A stretch of DNA of 6,480 nt from Bacteroidota bacterium. Its GTDB lineage: Bacteria; Bacteroidota; Rhodothermia; Balneolales; HLUCCA01. The notes under the pieces were generated by a model. The model was not told the origin of the DNA and searched no databases. It saw nothing but the letters and a program-made list of their open reading frames with translations. The stretch covers positions 6,207-12,686 of the forward strand of contig DLXM01000105.1 in NCBI GenBank assembly GCA_003448835.1, written 5' to 3'. Numbering within the stretch: position 1 is the stretch's first letter; every line of letters begins with the position of its first letter. Position numbers and translations under genes: made by a program. Of the stretch, positions 1-6,480 are shown piece after piece.

Positions 1-464
1 ACACCGGCACCACCGAAAAGACCAATTTTACCACCTTTTGAGTATGGACAGAGTAAATCAACAACCTTAATACCGGTTTCCAGCATTTCAGTAGCTGAAG
101 AAAGATCTTTAAAATCCGGTGCAGGACGGTGAATCGGATATGAGCGATCTCCTTTTGGAGCGTTGATACCATCAATTGCTTCGCCGATTACGTTGAAAAG
201 ACGTCCACGAATATCTTCGCCGATTGGCATAGAGATTGGACTACCCGAGTCAACGACTTCCATATCGCGAACAAGTCCGTCGGTGGAGTCCATAGCAATA
301 GTACGGACACGATTTTCGCCGAGATGTTGAGCAACCTCAAGCACCAATTTACGGCCGTCATCAAAATTAATGTAGAGTGAGTTTTGGATCTCTGGTAGTT
401 CGCCTTCTTTAAAATCAACGTCAACTACAGGTCCGATTACTTGGGCTACGGTTCCTTTATTCAT
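1..464 (-). CDS. atpD: F1F0 ATP synthase subunit beta, N-terminal part (truncated by window edge)
   Basis: This encodes the catalytic beta subunit of F1, which makes or hydrolyses ATP at the membrane-bound F1F0 complex. Reading leftward from ATG (464-462), 154 codons are visible, beginning [18 protein letters not shown], the usual start of bacterial AtpD. The N-terminal beta-barrel domain covers about residues 1-78. The nucleotide-binding domain follows, with IHRPAPDF at 111-118, GIKVVDLL at 131-138 and [12 protein letters not shown] at 143-154. The window cuts the P-loop (GGAGVGKT in the family) after its fourth residue, so the catalytic lysine lies outside; a full protein is normally about 460-500 residues. 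The upstream neighbour is the divergent rsmB gene, so atpD begins its own transcript rather than following atpG. Bases just ahead of the ATG show no Shine-Dalgarno sequence. Nothing looks degraded. Identity is secure because this family is highly conserved; the start fits the family alignment. Confidence 0.97.
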   Translation of the reverse strand, partial: MNKGTVAQVIGPVVDVDFKEGELPEIQNSLYINFDDGRKLVLEVAQHLGENRVRTIAMDSTDGLVRDMEVVDSGSPISMPIGEDIRGRLFNVIGEAIDGINAPKGDRSYPIHRPAPDFKDLSSATEMLETGIKVVDLLCPYSKGGKIGLFGGAG

Positions 465-732
465 TAGGTACGTGTTTTGAAATGTGTCAATTAAGAGCTA
501 ATTAGTAAGCTAAATAATACTTTTAAATACAGTCCGGAAATTTAGCCATAATCCAATCTAAAAGCAAAGCAGGAATTCATAAATTGATTTCAAAATAGTG
601 GAAAAATGACTGTAATCAGTCCTTCGTTTTGCGTAAATTTCCTGATTAAATAAGAAAGTACGTTCTTCAAGCGTTCTTTGAACAAGTTACCGACGCCAGA
701 ATGTCGAAATACCCATATTAACCCGATTTACA
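465..732. other. Divergent intergenic region between atpD and rsmB
   Basis: These 268 bp are AT-rich and must hold the promoters of both flanking genes, but I cannot place either one firmly. On the minus strand a TATTAT (plus 519-514) would give atpD a leader of about 45 bases, but no acceptable -35 lies at the right distance. On the plus strand TAAATTTC at 634-641 resembles the Bacteroidota -7 element TAnnTTTG, but no matching -33 TTTG is visible. Other structure: AGCTAA occurs twice (496-501, 508-513); a small perfect hairpin GACTG-TAAT-CAGTC lies at 608-621; CGTTCTT occurs twice (661-667, 672-678). Short open frames exist, including a 15-codon ATG frame at 606-653 and a 6-codon frame at 701-721, but none has coding support. 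I see no tRNA or known riboswitch pattern. Confidence 0.6.
661..678 (+). repeat. Short direct repeat CGTTCTT x2 upstream of rsmB
   Basis: The heptamer CGTTCTT occurs at 661-667 and again at 672-678, a period of 11 bp, so both copies would face the same side of the helix. The second copy is part of GTTCTTTGAAC (673-683), which can form a 4-bp GTTC/GAAC stem around TTT. The repeat lies 55-72 bp before the rsmB start, where a regulator site or RNA leader structure would be plausible. Two 7-mers in AT-rich DNA can also arise by chance, so the repeat is observed and a function is only a guess. Confidence 0.3.
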
Positions 733-2052
733 TTGGATACGATACTAACAGCACGATTTGCAGCCGTTCAGGTTCTGACAATTTTTGATAAAGAGAACTT
801 TCTGGACACAGCTATATTAGACGAACTCGACGGACGCGACAGAAACCAGGCACACGAATATGTCCAAGGAATTTTACGCAGAAGATCATATCTGGACTTT
901 TTAATTGGTGAGTTTAGTTCAGTTCCGGTTGATGAACTTGAATCAATGTTCAAAAACATAATTCGTTTGGGTATGTACGACCTCCTGTTTATGGATGGTA
1001 CCCCTGATCACGCCGCAATTAATGAACCGGTTGAAATTGCTAAAACAAAAATTAGCTCCCGATCAGGTGACATGGCTAACGCAATTCTTCGACGTGTTCA
1101 ACGCGAAATGGCTCAGTTACCTAAACCAGCCATGAAAGATCGTGTTAAACTCATCGCAACTACGTTCTCTCATCCCGAATGGTTAGTCGATCGTTACGTA
1201 AAAACATTTGGTGAACGCGAAGCATTTCAACTGATGCAGGCTAATAACAAACGCCCTGATTATTATCTGCGTGTAAATGAACTTCGTACCAAACCTGAGA
1301 ATTTCAAACTACGCCTGGAAAAAAGTGGAGTAGAATTCGAAGAAAGTGAATGGTTACCAGGATATTTTAAAGTCCACAGTGTAGTTGAAGCACGAAATAA
1401 AGGATGGTTCGAAAAAGGATTATGTCAGGTTCAAGATATTGCAGCCGGATTCGCTCCTACCATTCTGGACCCGCAACCAGGTGAACTTGTATACGATTTA
1501 TGCGCCGCGCCGGGAACCAAAACCATCGTACTATCCGGTATGATGCAAAACGAAGGCACTATCCTGGCTGTTGATATTTCTTCAAATCGCATCACAAAAA
1601 TCGCTGAGAATTGCGAAAAATATGGTGCAGATAATGTCAAAATTCAACGTGCGGATATCATTGAAGAGCGCTTTAAACTCGCAGATGCGGTTTTATTGGA
1701 TGCTCCATGTACCGGAACCGGTGTTTTGAGCAAGCGTGCCGATCTCCGTTGGAAACGAACTCCTGAAGAATTGGATGACATTATCAAAAAGCAGGCTGAA
1801 CTGCTGGACGCCGCTGCAAATATGGTATCAAAAGGTGGAAGACTCGTATACTCAACATGTTCAATTGAACCCGAAGAGAACATGGGACAAATCACGAACT
1901 TCCTTAAAGAGTACGATAACTTCGAACTCCAGCCACTGGATGATTATCTGCCGGAGGAAGTTTTATCTGAAGATGGTTTGTCATATCAAACTTTTCCACA
2001 CAAACATCATTGTGATGGACACTTCGGTGTCTTGCTAAAACGGATCCACTAA
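733..2052 (+). CDS. rsmB: 16S rRNA (cytosine-5)-methyltransferase RsmB, NusB-domain fusion
   Basis: Cytosolic SAM-dependent enzyme of the Nol1/Nop2/Sun family; the E. coli RsmB methylates C967 of 16S rRNA during small-subunit assembly. The 439 residues are close to the E. coli length. An NusB-like RNA-binding helical domain covers about 1-130, including QVLTIFD near 13-19 and YVQGILRRRSYLDFLI at 43-58. A linker domain follows to about 235, then the Rossmann methyltransferase. SAM motif I is DLCAAPGTKT at 255-264, the acidic SAM contact is D281 in AVDIS, motif IV is DAPCTGTGVL at 323-332 with C326, and motif VI is YSTCS at 373-377 with the expected nucleophile C376. The C-terminal FPHKHHCDGHFGV is the family ending. 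The start is TTG at 733-735: the frame is closed upstream by TGA at 679-681, no ATG or GTG lies between, and the next in-frame Met is residue 72, inside the NusB domain. There is no Shine-Dalgarno sequence. A terminator follows directly, so the gene seems monocistronic in this window. RsmF-like enzymes lack the NusB domain, which favours RsmB. Confidence 0.93.
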   Translation: MDTILTARFAAVQVLTIFDKENFLDTAILDELDGRDRNQAHEYVQGILRRRSYLDFLIGEFSSVPVDELESMFKNIIRLGMYDLLFMDGTPDHAAINEPVEIAKTKISSRSGDMANAILRRVQREMAQLPKPAMKDRVKLIATTFSHPEWLVDRYVKTFGEREAFQLMQANNKRPDYYLRVNELRTKPENFKLRLEKSGVEFEESEWLPGYFKVHSVVEARNKGWFEKGLCQVQDIAAGFAPTILDPQPGELVYDLCAAPGTKTIVLSGMMQNEGTILAVDISSNRITKIAENCEKYGADNVKIQRADIIEERFKLADAVLLDAPCTGTGVLSKRADLRWKRTPEELDDIIKKQAELLDAAANMVSKGGRLVYSTCSIEPEENMGQITNFLKEYDNFELQPLDDYLPEEVLSEDGLSYQTFPHKHHCDGHFGVLLKRIH

Positions 2053-2067
2053 TTTAGTGTTACTTTT

Positions 2068-2106
2068 GAAAAGCCTTCACTTAAGAAGGCTTTTCTATTT
2101 ATTTTT
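2068..2106 (+). terminator. Intrinsic terminator after rsmB
   Basis: A perfect 11-bp inverted repeat GAAAAGCCTTC (2068-2078) and GAAGGCTTTTC (2085-2095) surrounds a 6-base loop ACTTAA. The tail TATTTATTTTTG (2096-2107) gives a U-rich RNA end. It begins 15 bases after the rsmB stop codon. The minus-strand reading has no T-run after the stem, so it is oriented to end rsmB transcription, separating rsmB from valS. Confidence 0.85.
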
Positions 2107-2110
2107 GTAA

Positions 2111-2139
2111 GGATTTGCTCCTTTTGAGCTCTATATAAT
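2111..2139 (+). promoter_or_regulatory. Candidate promoter for valS
   Basis: An exact TATAAT lies at 2134-2139, between the rsmB terminator and the valS ATG, and would start RNA near 2146 with a leader of about 16 bases. The hexamer 17 bp upstream (GGATTT, 2111-2116) is a poor -35. A TTTG at 2114-2117 could act as the Bacteroidota -33 element, but the downstream part does not match TAnnTTTG well. Its position makes a promoter here necessary unless the terminator leaks; the exact element is uncertain. Confidence 0.4.
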
Positions 2140-2161
2140 TACACACTCGTTTTTTACATTT

Positions 2162-4855
2162 ATGTCTGGCGATCAATCAAGATTAAGCAATTTACCAAAG
2201 CAATATGATCCTTCGACAACTGAGTCGAAATGGTATAATTACTGGATAGATAATGGATATTTTCATTCAACACCGGATGAAAGAGAACCATATACGATTT
2301 TGATTCCCCCTCCGAATGTCACCGGAGTGCTTCACATGGGACATATGCTCAACAATACCATTCAGGATGTATTGGTTCGTCGGGCTAGGATGTTAGGAAA
2401 AAACGCGTGCTGGGTTCCGGGTACGGATCATGCCTCCATTGCTACTGAAGCAAAAGTTGTACAGCGTTTGCGCAAAAAAGGGCTGAAGAAATCAGATATG
2501 TCCAGATCTGAATTCATGGATCACGCCTGGGAATGGACCAATGAACATGGTGGCATTATTCTGGATCAACTCAAAAAGCTTGGAGCTTCATGCGATTGGG
2601 AACGCACTCGATTTACTCTTGAACCCTCTCTTTATGAAGCCGTAATTGATTGTTTCATTGAGCTTTATGATCGCGGTTATATCTATCGTGGACTTCGTAT
2701 GATAAACTGGGATCCCGATGCAAAAACTGCGCTATCTGACGAAGAAGTGATTTTCAAAGAAGTTAATTCGAAGTTCTATTACGTTAAGTACAAACTTGAG
2801 GACAGCAATGATTACCTCACGATCGCTACTACAAGACCGGAAACAATTCTGGCAGATACAGCCCTCTGTGTTAATCCAAGTGATGAACGCTATCAAAAAT
2901 TCGTTGGGAAAAATGTAATCGTCCCGATCGTAAATCGTGTGATTCCGGTTATATCGGATGAGTATGTTGAATCTGATTTTGGAACCGGATGCCTGAAAAT
3001 TACTCCGGCACACGACAAAAACGACTACGAAATCGGACAAAAACATGGACTGGCAGTCATTGATTTGCTCAATGAAGACGGATCCATGAATGAATTTGGT
3101 GCACCATACACCGGAATGGATCGTTTTGCCGCACGTAAAGCTATTGCCAAAGACCTTGAAGAATTGGGTTTAATTGCAAAAGTTGAGGAAATGCAAAATA
3201 AACTCGGATATAGCGAGCGAACTGATGCCGTTATAGAACCAAGGTTATCGCTTCAGTGGTTTATGGACATGAAAACTATCGCAAAACCGGCTTTAGATCA
3301 TGTCGAAAATGACGATATAAAATTTCACCCGGCGAAATTTAAAAATTCGTACAGAAACTGGATGGAAAACATTCAGGATTGGTGTATTTCTCGCCAACTT
3401 TGGTGGGGTCATCAAATTCCGGCCTGGTATTACGGAAGCAATGAAAATGAGTATGTAATTGCTAAGACTGCCGATGAAGCTCTTGAAAAAGCTAAAGTTA
3501 AATCCGGTAACCCGGCATTAAATGCCGACCAACTTAAACAAGATGAAGATGTACTTGATACATGGTTTTCATCTTGGTTGTGGCCAATGTCAGTTTTTGA
3601 CGGATTCGGCAAGCCCAATAGCAAAGATTTCAAATACTATTATCCAACTCAGGACTTAGTAACTGCACCGGAAATCATGTTTTTCTGGGTCGCAAGAATG
3701 ATTATAGCCGGATATGAATTCACAGGTGAGAAACCATTTTCGAATGTTTACTATCATGGAATTGTTCGGGACAAACAGCGCAGAAAAATGTCCAAGTCTT
3801 TGGGTAACTCACCGGATCCTTTAGATCTGATTGCTCAATTCGGTGCCGATGGAACCCGGGTCGGCATGTTATTCTCAGCTCCCGCCGGAAACGACCTACT
3901 TTTTGATGAAGCACTCTGCGAACAAGGGCGAAATTTCTCAAATAAAATCTGGAACGCTTTTCGATTCTTGACCATGAATATGGAAGATGGCGTTTCGTAT
4001 ACACCTACGATCCCGGTTGATTCTGTTTCTCTTGTCGATAAATGGATGTTATCCAGATTGAATCGCACCATTACCGAGATGAATGATGATTTTAATGGAT
4101 ATCGCCTGAATGAAGCTTTACAAAAAATTTATGCATTGGTATGGGATGATTTCTGCGACTGGTATATCGAATTAATCAAATCAGATACACCTGGTGAGAA
4201 AGTCTCAAAAGTTAAACTGGAAGGTGCTCTTGGCATATTCTCAGAGTTGATGAAACTTCTACATCCATTTATGCCGTTTATTTCTGAAGAAGTATGGCAA
4301 TATATCGGTGACCGTTCTCCTGAAGATGCACTGGTCATTACACCTTGGCCATCAGTCACAACTAATTTCATCAACGATCAGGTTGAAACTGAGTTTGAAT
4401 TGGCCAAACAAGTTATATCAGCATTAAGAAATATCCGTGCTGAGTCAAATTTGTCGCCGGTTGTGCCACTAAATCTGATTATCCGTGCAAAAGATGAGGT
4501 GTCGGCTACGATGCTTAATTCAAATAGTGCAATCATCGGCAAACTTCAAAAACTTAACAGCATAACCATTTCATCTACCGCTGAAAAAACCGGATTATGT
4601 GCTTCGGCAATGGTTTCAGGAAATGAAATTTTTGTCCCGCTTGAGGGGATGATTGATCTGGATAAAGAACGTGATCGTATTAACAAAGAAATTCAACGTC
4701 TCGAAGGTTTTAGAAAAAGTGTTGAAGCAAAATTAGCGAACGAAAATTTTGTCTCTCGAGCACCGGCTGACGTTGTTGAAAATGAAAAAAACAAAGCCCG
4801 TGATGCCTTCGAAAACCTGGAAAAATTACGCACTCAGTTAGCTGAATTGAAATAA
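2162..4855 (+). CDS. valS: Valyl-tRNA synthetase (class I aminoacyl-tRNA synthetase)
   Basis: Cytosolic enzyme that charges tRNA-Val with valine using ATP and hydrolyses mischarged Thr-tRNA-Val. It is complete at 897 residues, within the usual 870-950 of bacterial ValS. The HIGH-type signature is HMGH at 58-61 within PPPNVTGVLHMGH. The CP1 editing domain spans about 205-345, with TTRPETILADTAL at 223-235 and TPAHDKNDYEIG at 281-292; D285 is the conserved editing-site aspartate position. WCISRQLWWGHQIPAW at 407-422 and DVLDTWFSSWLWPMS at 463-477 are typical of ValS rather than IleS or LeuS. KMSKS is at 542-546. The anticodon-binding helical domain covers about 620-770. The C-terminal part, from about 832, is Lys/Glu-rich and coiled-coil-like, as in ValS proteins with a tRNA-binding arm. 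The start fits the family (LPKQYDPSTTESKWYNYW near 11-28). The leader has no Shine-Dalgarno sequence and is T-rich. All catalytic signatures are intact. A helicase gene follows after 41 bp, probably in the same transcript. Confidence 0.98.
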   Translation: MSGDQSRLSNLPKQYDPSTTESKWYNYWIDNGYFHSTPDEREPYTILIPPPNVTGVLHMGHMLNNTIQDVLVRRARMLGKNACWVPGTDHASIATEAKVVQRLRKKGLKKSDMSRSEFMDHAWEWTNEHGGIILDQLKKLGASCDWERTRFTLEPSLYEAVIDCFIELYDRGYIYRGLRMINWDPDAKTALSDEEVIFKEVNSKFYYVKYKLEDSNDYLTIATTRPETILADTALCVNPSDERYQKFVGKNVIVPIVNRVIPVISDEYVESDFGTGCLKITPAHDKNDYEIGQKHGLAVIDLLNEDGSMNEFGAPYTGMDRFAARKAIAKDLEELGLIAKVEEMQNKLGYSERTDAVIEPRLSLQWFMDMKTIAKPALDHVENDDIKFHPAKFKNSYRNWMENIQDWCISRQLWWGHQIPAWYYGSNENEYVIAKTADEALEKAKVKSGNPALNADQLKQDEDVLDTWFSSWLWPMSVFDGFGKPNSKDFKYYYPTQDLVTAPEIMFFWVARMIIAGYEFTGEKPFSNVYYHGIVRDKQRRKMSKSLGNSPDPLDLIAQFGADGTRVGMLFSAPAGNDLLFDEALCEQGRNFSNKIWNAFRFLTMNMEDGVSYTPTIPVDSVSLVDKWMLSRLNRTITEMNDDFNGYRLNEALQKIYALVWDDFCDWYIELIKSDTPGEKVSKVKLEGALGIFSELMKLLHPFMPFISEEVWQYIGDRSPEDALVITPWPSVTTNFINDQVETEFELAKQVISALRNIRAESNLSPVVPLNLIIRAKDEVSATMLNSNSAIIGKLQKLNSITISSTAEKTGLCASAMVSGNEIFVPLEGMIDLDKERDRINKEIQRLEGFRKSVEAKLANENFVSRAPADVVENEKNKARDAFENLEKLRTQLAELK

Positions 4856-4865
4856 CATGAACCGA

Positions 4866-4880
4866 TGCCAATAAATGGCA
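4866..4880 (+). other. Small hairpin in the valS-uvrD gap
   Basis: TGCCA (4866-4870) and TGGCA (4876-4880) can pair around a 5-base loop ATAAA. The stem has only 5 bp and no U-tract follows, so it is not an intrinsic terminator. It could stabilise or separate the messages of valS and the downstream helicase gene, or be chance. The rest of the 41-bp gap contains no promoter that I can recognise. Confidence 0.25.
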
Positions 4881-4896
4881 CGATTCAAAATTATCT

Positions 4897-6480
4897 ATGA
4901 GTAACTCTTCGAATCTACATTCTGACCTATTTGGACAACCTGAAATGACTTCATTATTGGAGGAATTGAACAATAAACAGGCAGATGCCGTCTTACATTC
5001 ACATGGACCTCTTTTAATTATTGCTGGTGCGGGAAGTGGAAAAACCCGCGTTCTCACCTACCGCATCGCCCAGTTAATCGCATCGAAACATGCCTGGCCC
5101 TCACAAATTTTAGCACTGACCTTTACGAATAAGGCTGCTCGTGAAATGCGTGAAAGAATTGAAAAAGTGATCGGTCCGGAAGCCAATAAATTATGGATGG
5201 GGACTTTTCACTCAATTTTTACGAAAATCCTGAGAATTGAAGCAGATAGAATCGGATTTAAAACTGATTTCAGTATCTATGATAGCGATGATTCTGATAG
5301 GGTGATTAAAGGAATACTGCAGGAATTAAGAATTGATCCGCGTGAAATTAAACCTAATCAGGTTCGATTTCGGATAAGTGGGGCAAAAAATCAGATGATT
5401 TCCGCCGAAGAATACGCCAACAAATGGGTACAGGGCACACTCGACGACATCGCTGCACAGGTGTATAAAATCTATAACCAACGCTTGTTCAACAGCAATG
5501 CAATGGATTTTGACGATCTTCTGATCAGGCCAATTCAACTTTTCCAGGATAATCCGGATGTTCTTGAAAGATATCAGGAACGATTTAAATTCATCCTGAT
5601 TGATGAGTATCAGGATACAAACAAGGCACAGTACACTGTCACAAAATTACTTGCTTCCAATCACGAAAATATTTGTGTGGTTGGGGATGATGCTCAAAGT
5701 ATTTATTCATTTCGCGGAGCCGATATCTCTAATATTCTGAATTTTAAAGAAGATTATTCCAACGCTACTGAAATTGCATTGGAACAAAATTATAGGAGCA
5801 CAAAATTAATTCTTAAATGTGCAGATTCGATCATCAAGAATAACAAAAATCAGCTGGATAAGACGCTTTGGACCGATAATGACAAAGGGAATCCAATAAC
5901 TCTTCTCGATAATTTCAACGAACGTGAAGAAGCCAGTCGAATAGCTCAACATATTCAAAATCTTCGCATTCGCTTGGGATATAAATTCAATGAATTTGCA
6001 ATTTTATATCGCACGAACTATCAAAGTAGGGTTTTTGAAGAGGCACTTCGCAGAAAAGACATCCCCTATCAATTAGTTGGTGGTGTATCGTTCTATCAGC
6101 GAAAAGAGGTTAAAGATGTCATTGCCTATCTCAGATTGCTGGTGAATCCAGCTGACCAGGAAGCTTTACTGCGTGTAATTAATGAACCGGCACGTGGAAT
6201 TGGACAAAAATCTCTTGATACATTGGTATCAAACTCCAGAGCTGAAAATGTTTCACTTTGGAGTTACATCCATGAGGAAAAAAATCTCACCGATGTGTAC
6301 AAACCGGCACAGGCTAAGTTGCGCGAATTTACCGAAATCCTGAGTGAATGTTCTAAAATGTTAGAGACCGATTCTATCGTTGAAACCACACGTCAGTTAT
6401 TGGAAAAAACAGGATATGTAAAGCAGTTTGTCGAAGAAAACACTCAGGAATCACTGGGTAGACGTGAAAACGTGATGGAG
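4897..6480 (+). CDS. uvrD: UvrD/PcrA-type superfamily 1A DNA helicase, N-terminal 528 residues (truncated by window edge)
   Basis: ATP-driven 3'-5' DNA helicase of the UvrD/Rep/PcrA group, acting in excision repair, mismatch repair or removal of replication blocks. The frame is open to the window end; relatives run about 720-780 residues, so roughly 70% is present. Q motif: LNNKQADAV at 24-32 (Q28). Walker A: AGAGSGKT at 43-50 (K49). Motif Ia: LTFTNKAAREMRER at 74-87. Ib: GTFHS at 102-106. Motif II: DEYQDT at 236-241. Motif III: VVGDDAQSIYSFRGA at 261-275. Motif IV: QNYRS at 297-301. ILYRTNYQSR is at 369-378, and VGGVSFYQRKEVKD follows at 394-407. Motifs V and VI lie beyond the edge. The first ATG after valS is used, giving an N-terminal extension of about 16 residues; an in-frame ATG at 4945 (M17) would give the more usual short N-terminus. 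No Shine-Dalgarno sequence precedes either. The 41-bp gap from valS suggests co-transcription. UvrD, PcrA and Rep cannot be told apart without the C-terminus; RecB or AddA is unlikely from the spacing of motifs. Confidence 0.93.
   Translation, partial: MSNSSNLHSDLFGQPEMTSLLEELNNKQADAVLHSHGPLLIIAGAGSGKTRVLTYRIAQLIASKHAWPSQILALTFTNKAAREMRERIEKVIGPEANKLWMGTFHSIFTKILRIEADRIGFKTDFSIYDSDDSDRVIKGILQELRIDPREIKPNQVRFRISGAKNQMISAEEYANKWVQGTLDDIAAQVYKIYNQRLFNSNAMDFDDLLIRPIQLFQDNPDVLERYQERFKFILIDEYQDTNKAQYTVTKLLASNHENICVVGDDAQSIYSFRGADISNILNFKEDYSNATEIALEQNYRSTKLILKCADSIIKNNKNQLDKTLWTDNDKGNPITLLDNFNEREEASRIAQHIQNLRIRLGYKFNEFAILYRTNYQSRVFEEALRRKDIPYQLVGGVSFYQRKEVKDVIAYLRLLVNPADQEALLRVINEPARGIGQKSLDTLVSNSRAENVSLWSYIHEEKNLTDVYKPAQAKLREFTEILSECSKMLETDSIVETTRQLLEKTGYVKQFVEENTQESLGRRENVME

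Noticed and set aside
188..424. An open frame inside atpD on the same strand but in another frame.
   Set aside because: The atpD frame is conserved and continuous through this region, so this is a shadow frame.
485..490. A perfect TTGACA on the minus strand upstream of atpD, tempting as a -35 box.
   Set aside because: The matching -10 position 17 bp downstream falls on the atpD start codon and reads CTAATG, so transcription would begin inside the gene.
608..621. A GACTG-TAAT-CAGTC hairpin as a possible terminator.
   Set aside because: The stem has only 5 bp, no T-run follows on either strand, and no gene ends here because the flanking genes diverge.
606..653. A 15-codon ATG frame (MTVISPSFCVNFLIK) in the intergenic region.
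   Set aside because: It is too short to judge, the only Shine-Dalgarno-like GGA is 3 bases from the ATG, and it overlaps a hairpin; frames of this size are expected by chance.
1736..2038. A 100-codon plus-strand frame overlapping the end of rsmB.
   Set aside because: The rsmB frame here carries motif VI and the family C-terminus; the other frame has no recognisable domain.
2732..3046. A 104-codon minus-strand frame, one of several antisense frames in valS.
   Set aside because: It lies opposite the conserved ValS editing domain, and its translation has no recognisable motif.
4710..5057. A 115-codon minus-strand frame across the valS-uvrD junction, which might hint at an antisense gene.
   Set aside because: It lies opposite both the ValS C-terminus and the helicase Walker A region, which are clearly coding on the plus strand; the translation resembles no family.
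1..6480. A defence island, phage element, CRISPR array or other novel system.
   Set aside because: All long frames are recognised housekeeping genes with intact motifs, with no long repeats, integrase, transposase or tRNA.

Overview
This window looks like an ordinary housekeeping stretch of a bacterial chromosome with moderately low GC. I see no mobile element, CRISPR array, tRNA, rRNA or phage gene. Four genes are supported: the 5' part of atpD (ATP synthase beta subunit, minus strand, cut by the left edge), rsmB (16S rRNA m5C methyltransferase, plus), valS (valyl-tRNA synthetase, plus, complete) and the first about 70% of a uvrD/pcrA-type helicase gene (plus, cut by the right edge).

Organism: the four proteins and their context suggest the Bacteroidota/Balneolota/Rhodothermota part of the FCB group. 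Three observations support this. None of the four starts is preceded by a convincing Shine-Dalgarno sequence. The first gene of its transcript is atpD, with no atpG ahead of it, as in groups where atpDC is split from the rest of the ATP synthase genes. The wording of the proteins also fits, for example the helicase motif III GDDAQSIYSFRGA and the ValS segment RTDAVIEPRLSLQWF. An NusB-fused RsmB would fit Balneolota somewhat better than Bacteroidia. This placement is inference from memory, not a database result.

Layout: 1-464 is atpD, transcribed leftward. 465-732 is an AT-rich divergent intergenic region holding the control signals of atpD and rsmB; it has short repeats but no convincing gene. 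733-2052 is rsmB, which appears to start at TTG. A clean intrinsic terminator (2068-2106) ends the rsmB unit, and a candidate promoter (-10 TATAAT at 2134-2139) follows. 2162-4855 is valS. After a 41-bp gap the helicase gene begins at 4897 and runs off the window, so valS and the helicase gene are probably co-transcribed.

Functionally, the genes cover energy production (atpD), ribosome maturation (rsmB), aminoacylation (valS) and DNA repair or replication restart (uvrD). They share no pathway beyond growth-linked housekeeping. I found no undescribed system. The points worth a second look are small: the TTG start and possible leader peptide of rsmB, a one-turn direct repeat just upstream of it, and a short N-terminal extension on the helicase with a weak resemblance to a beta-clamp-binding motif.
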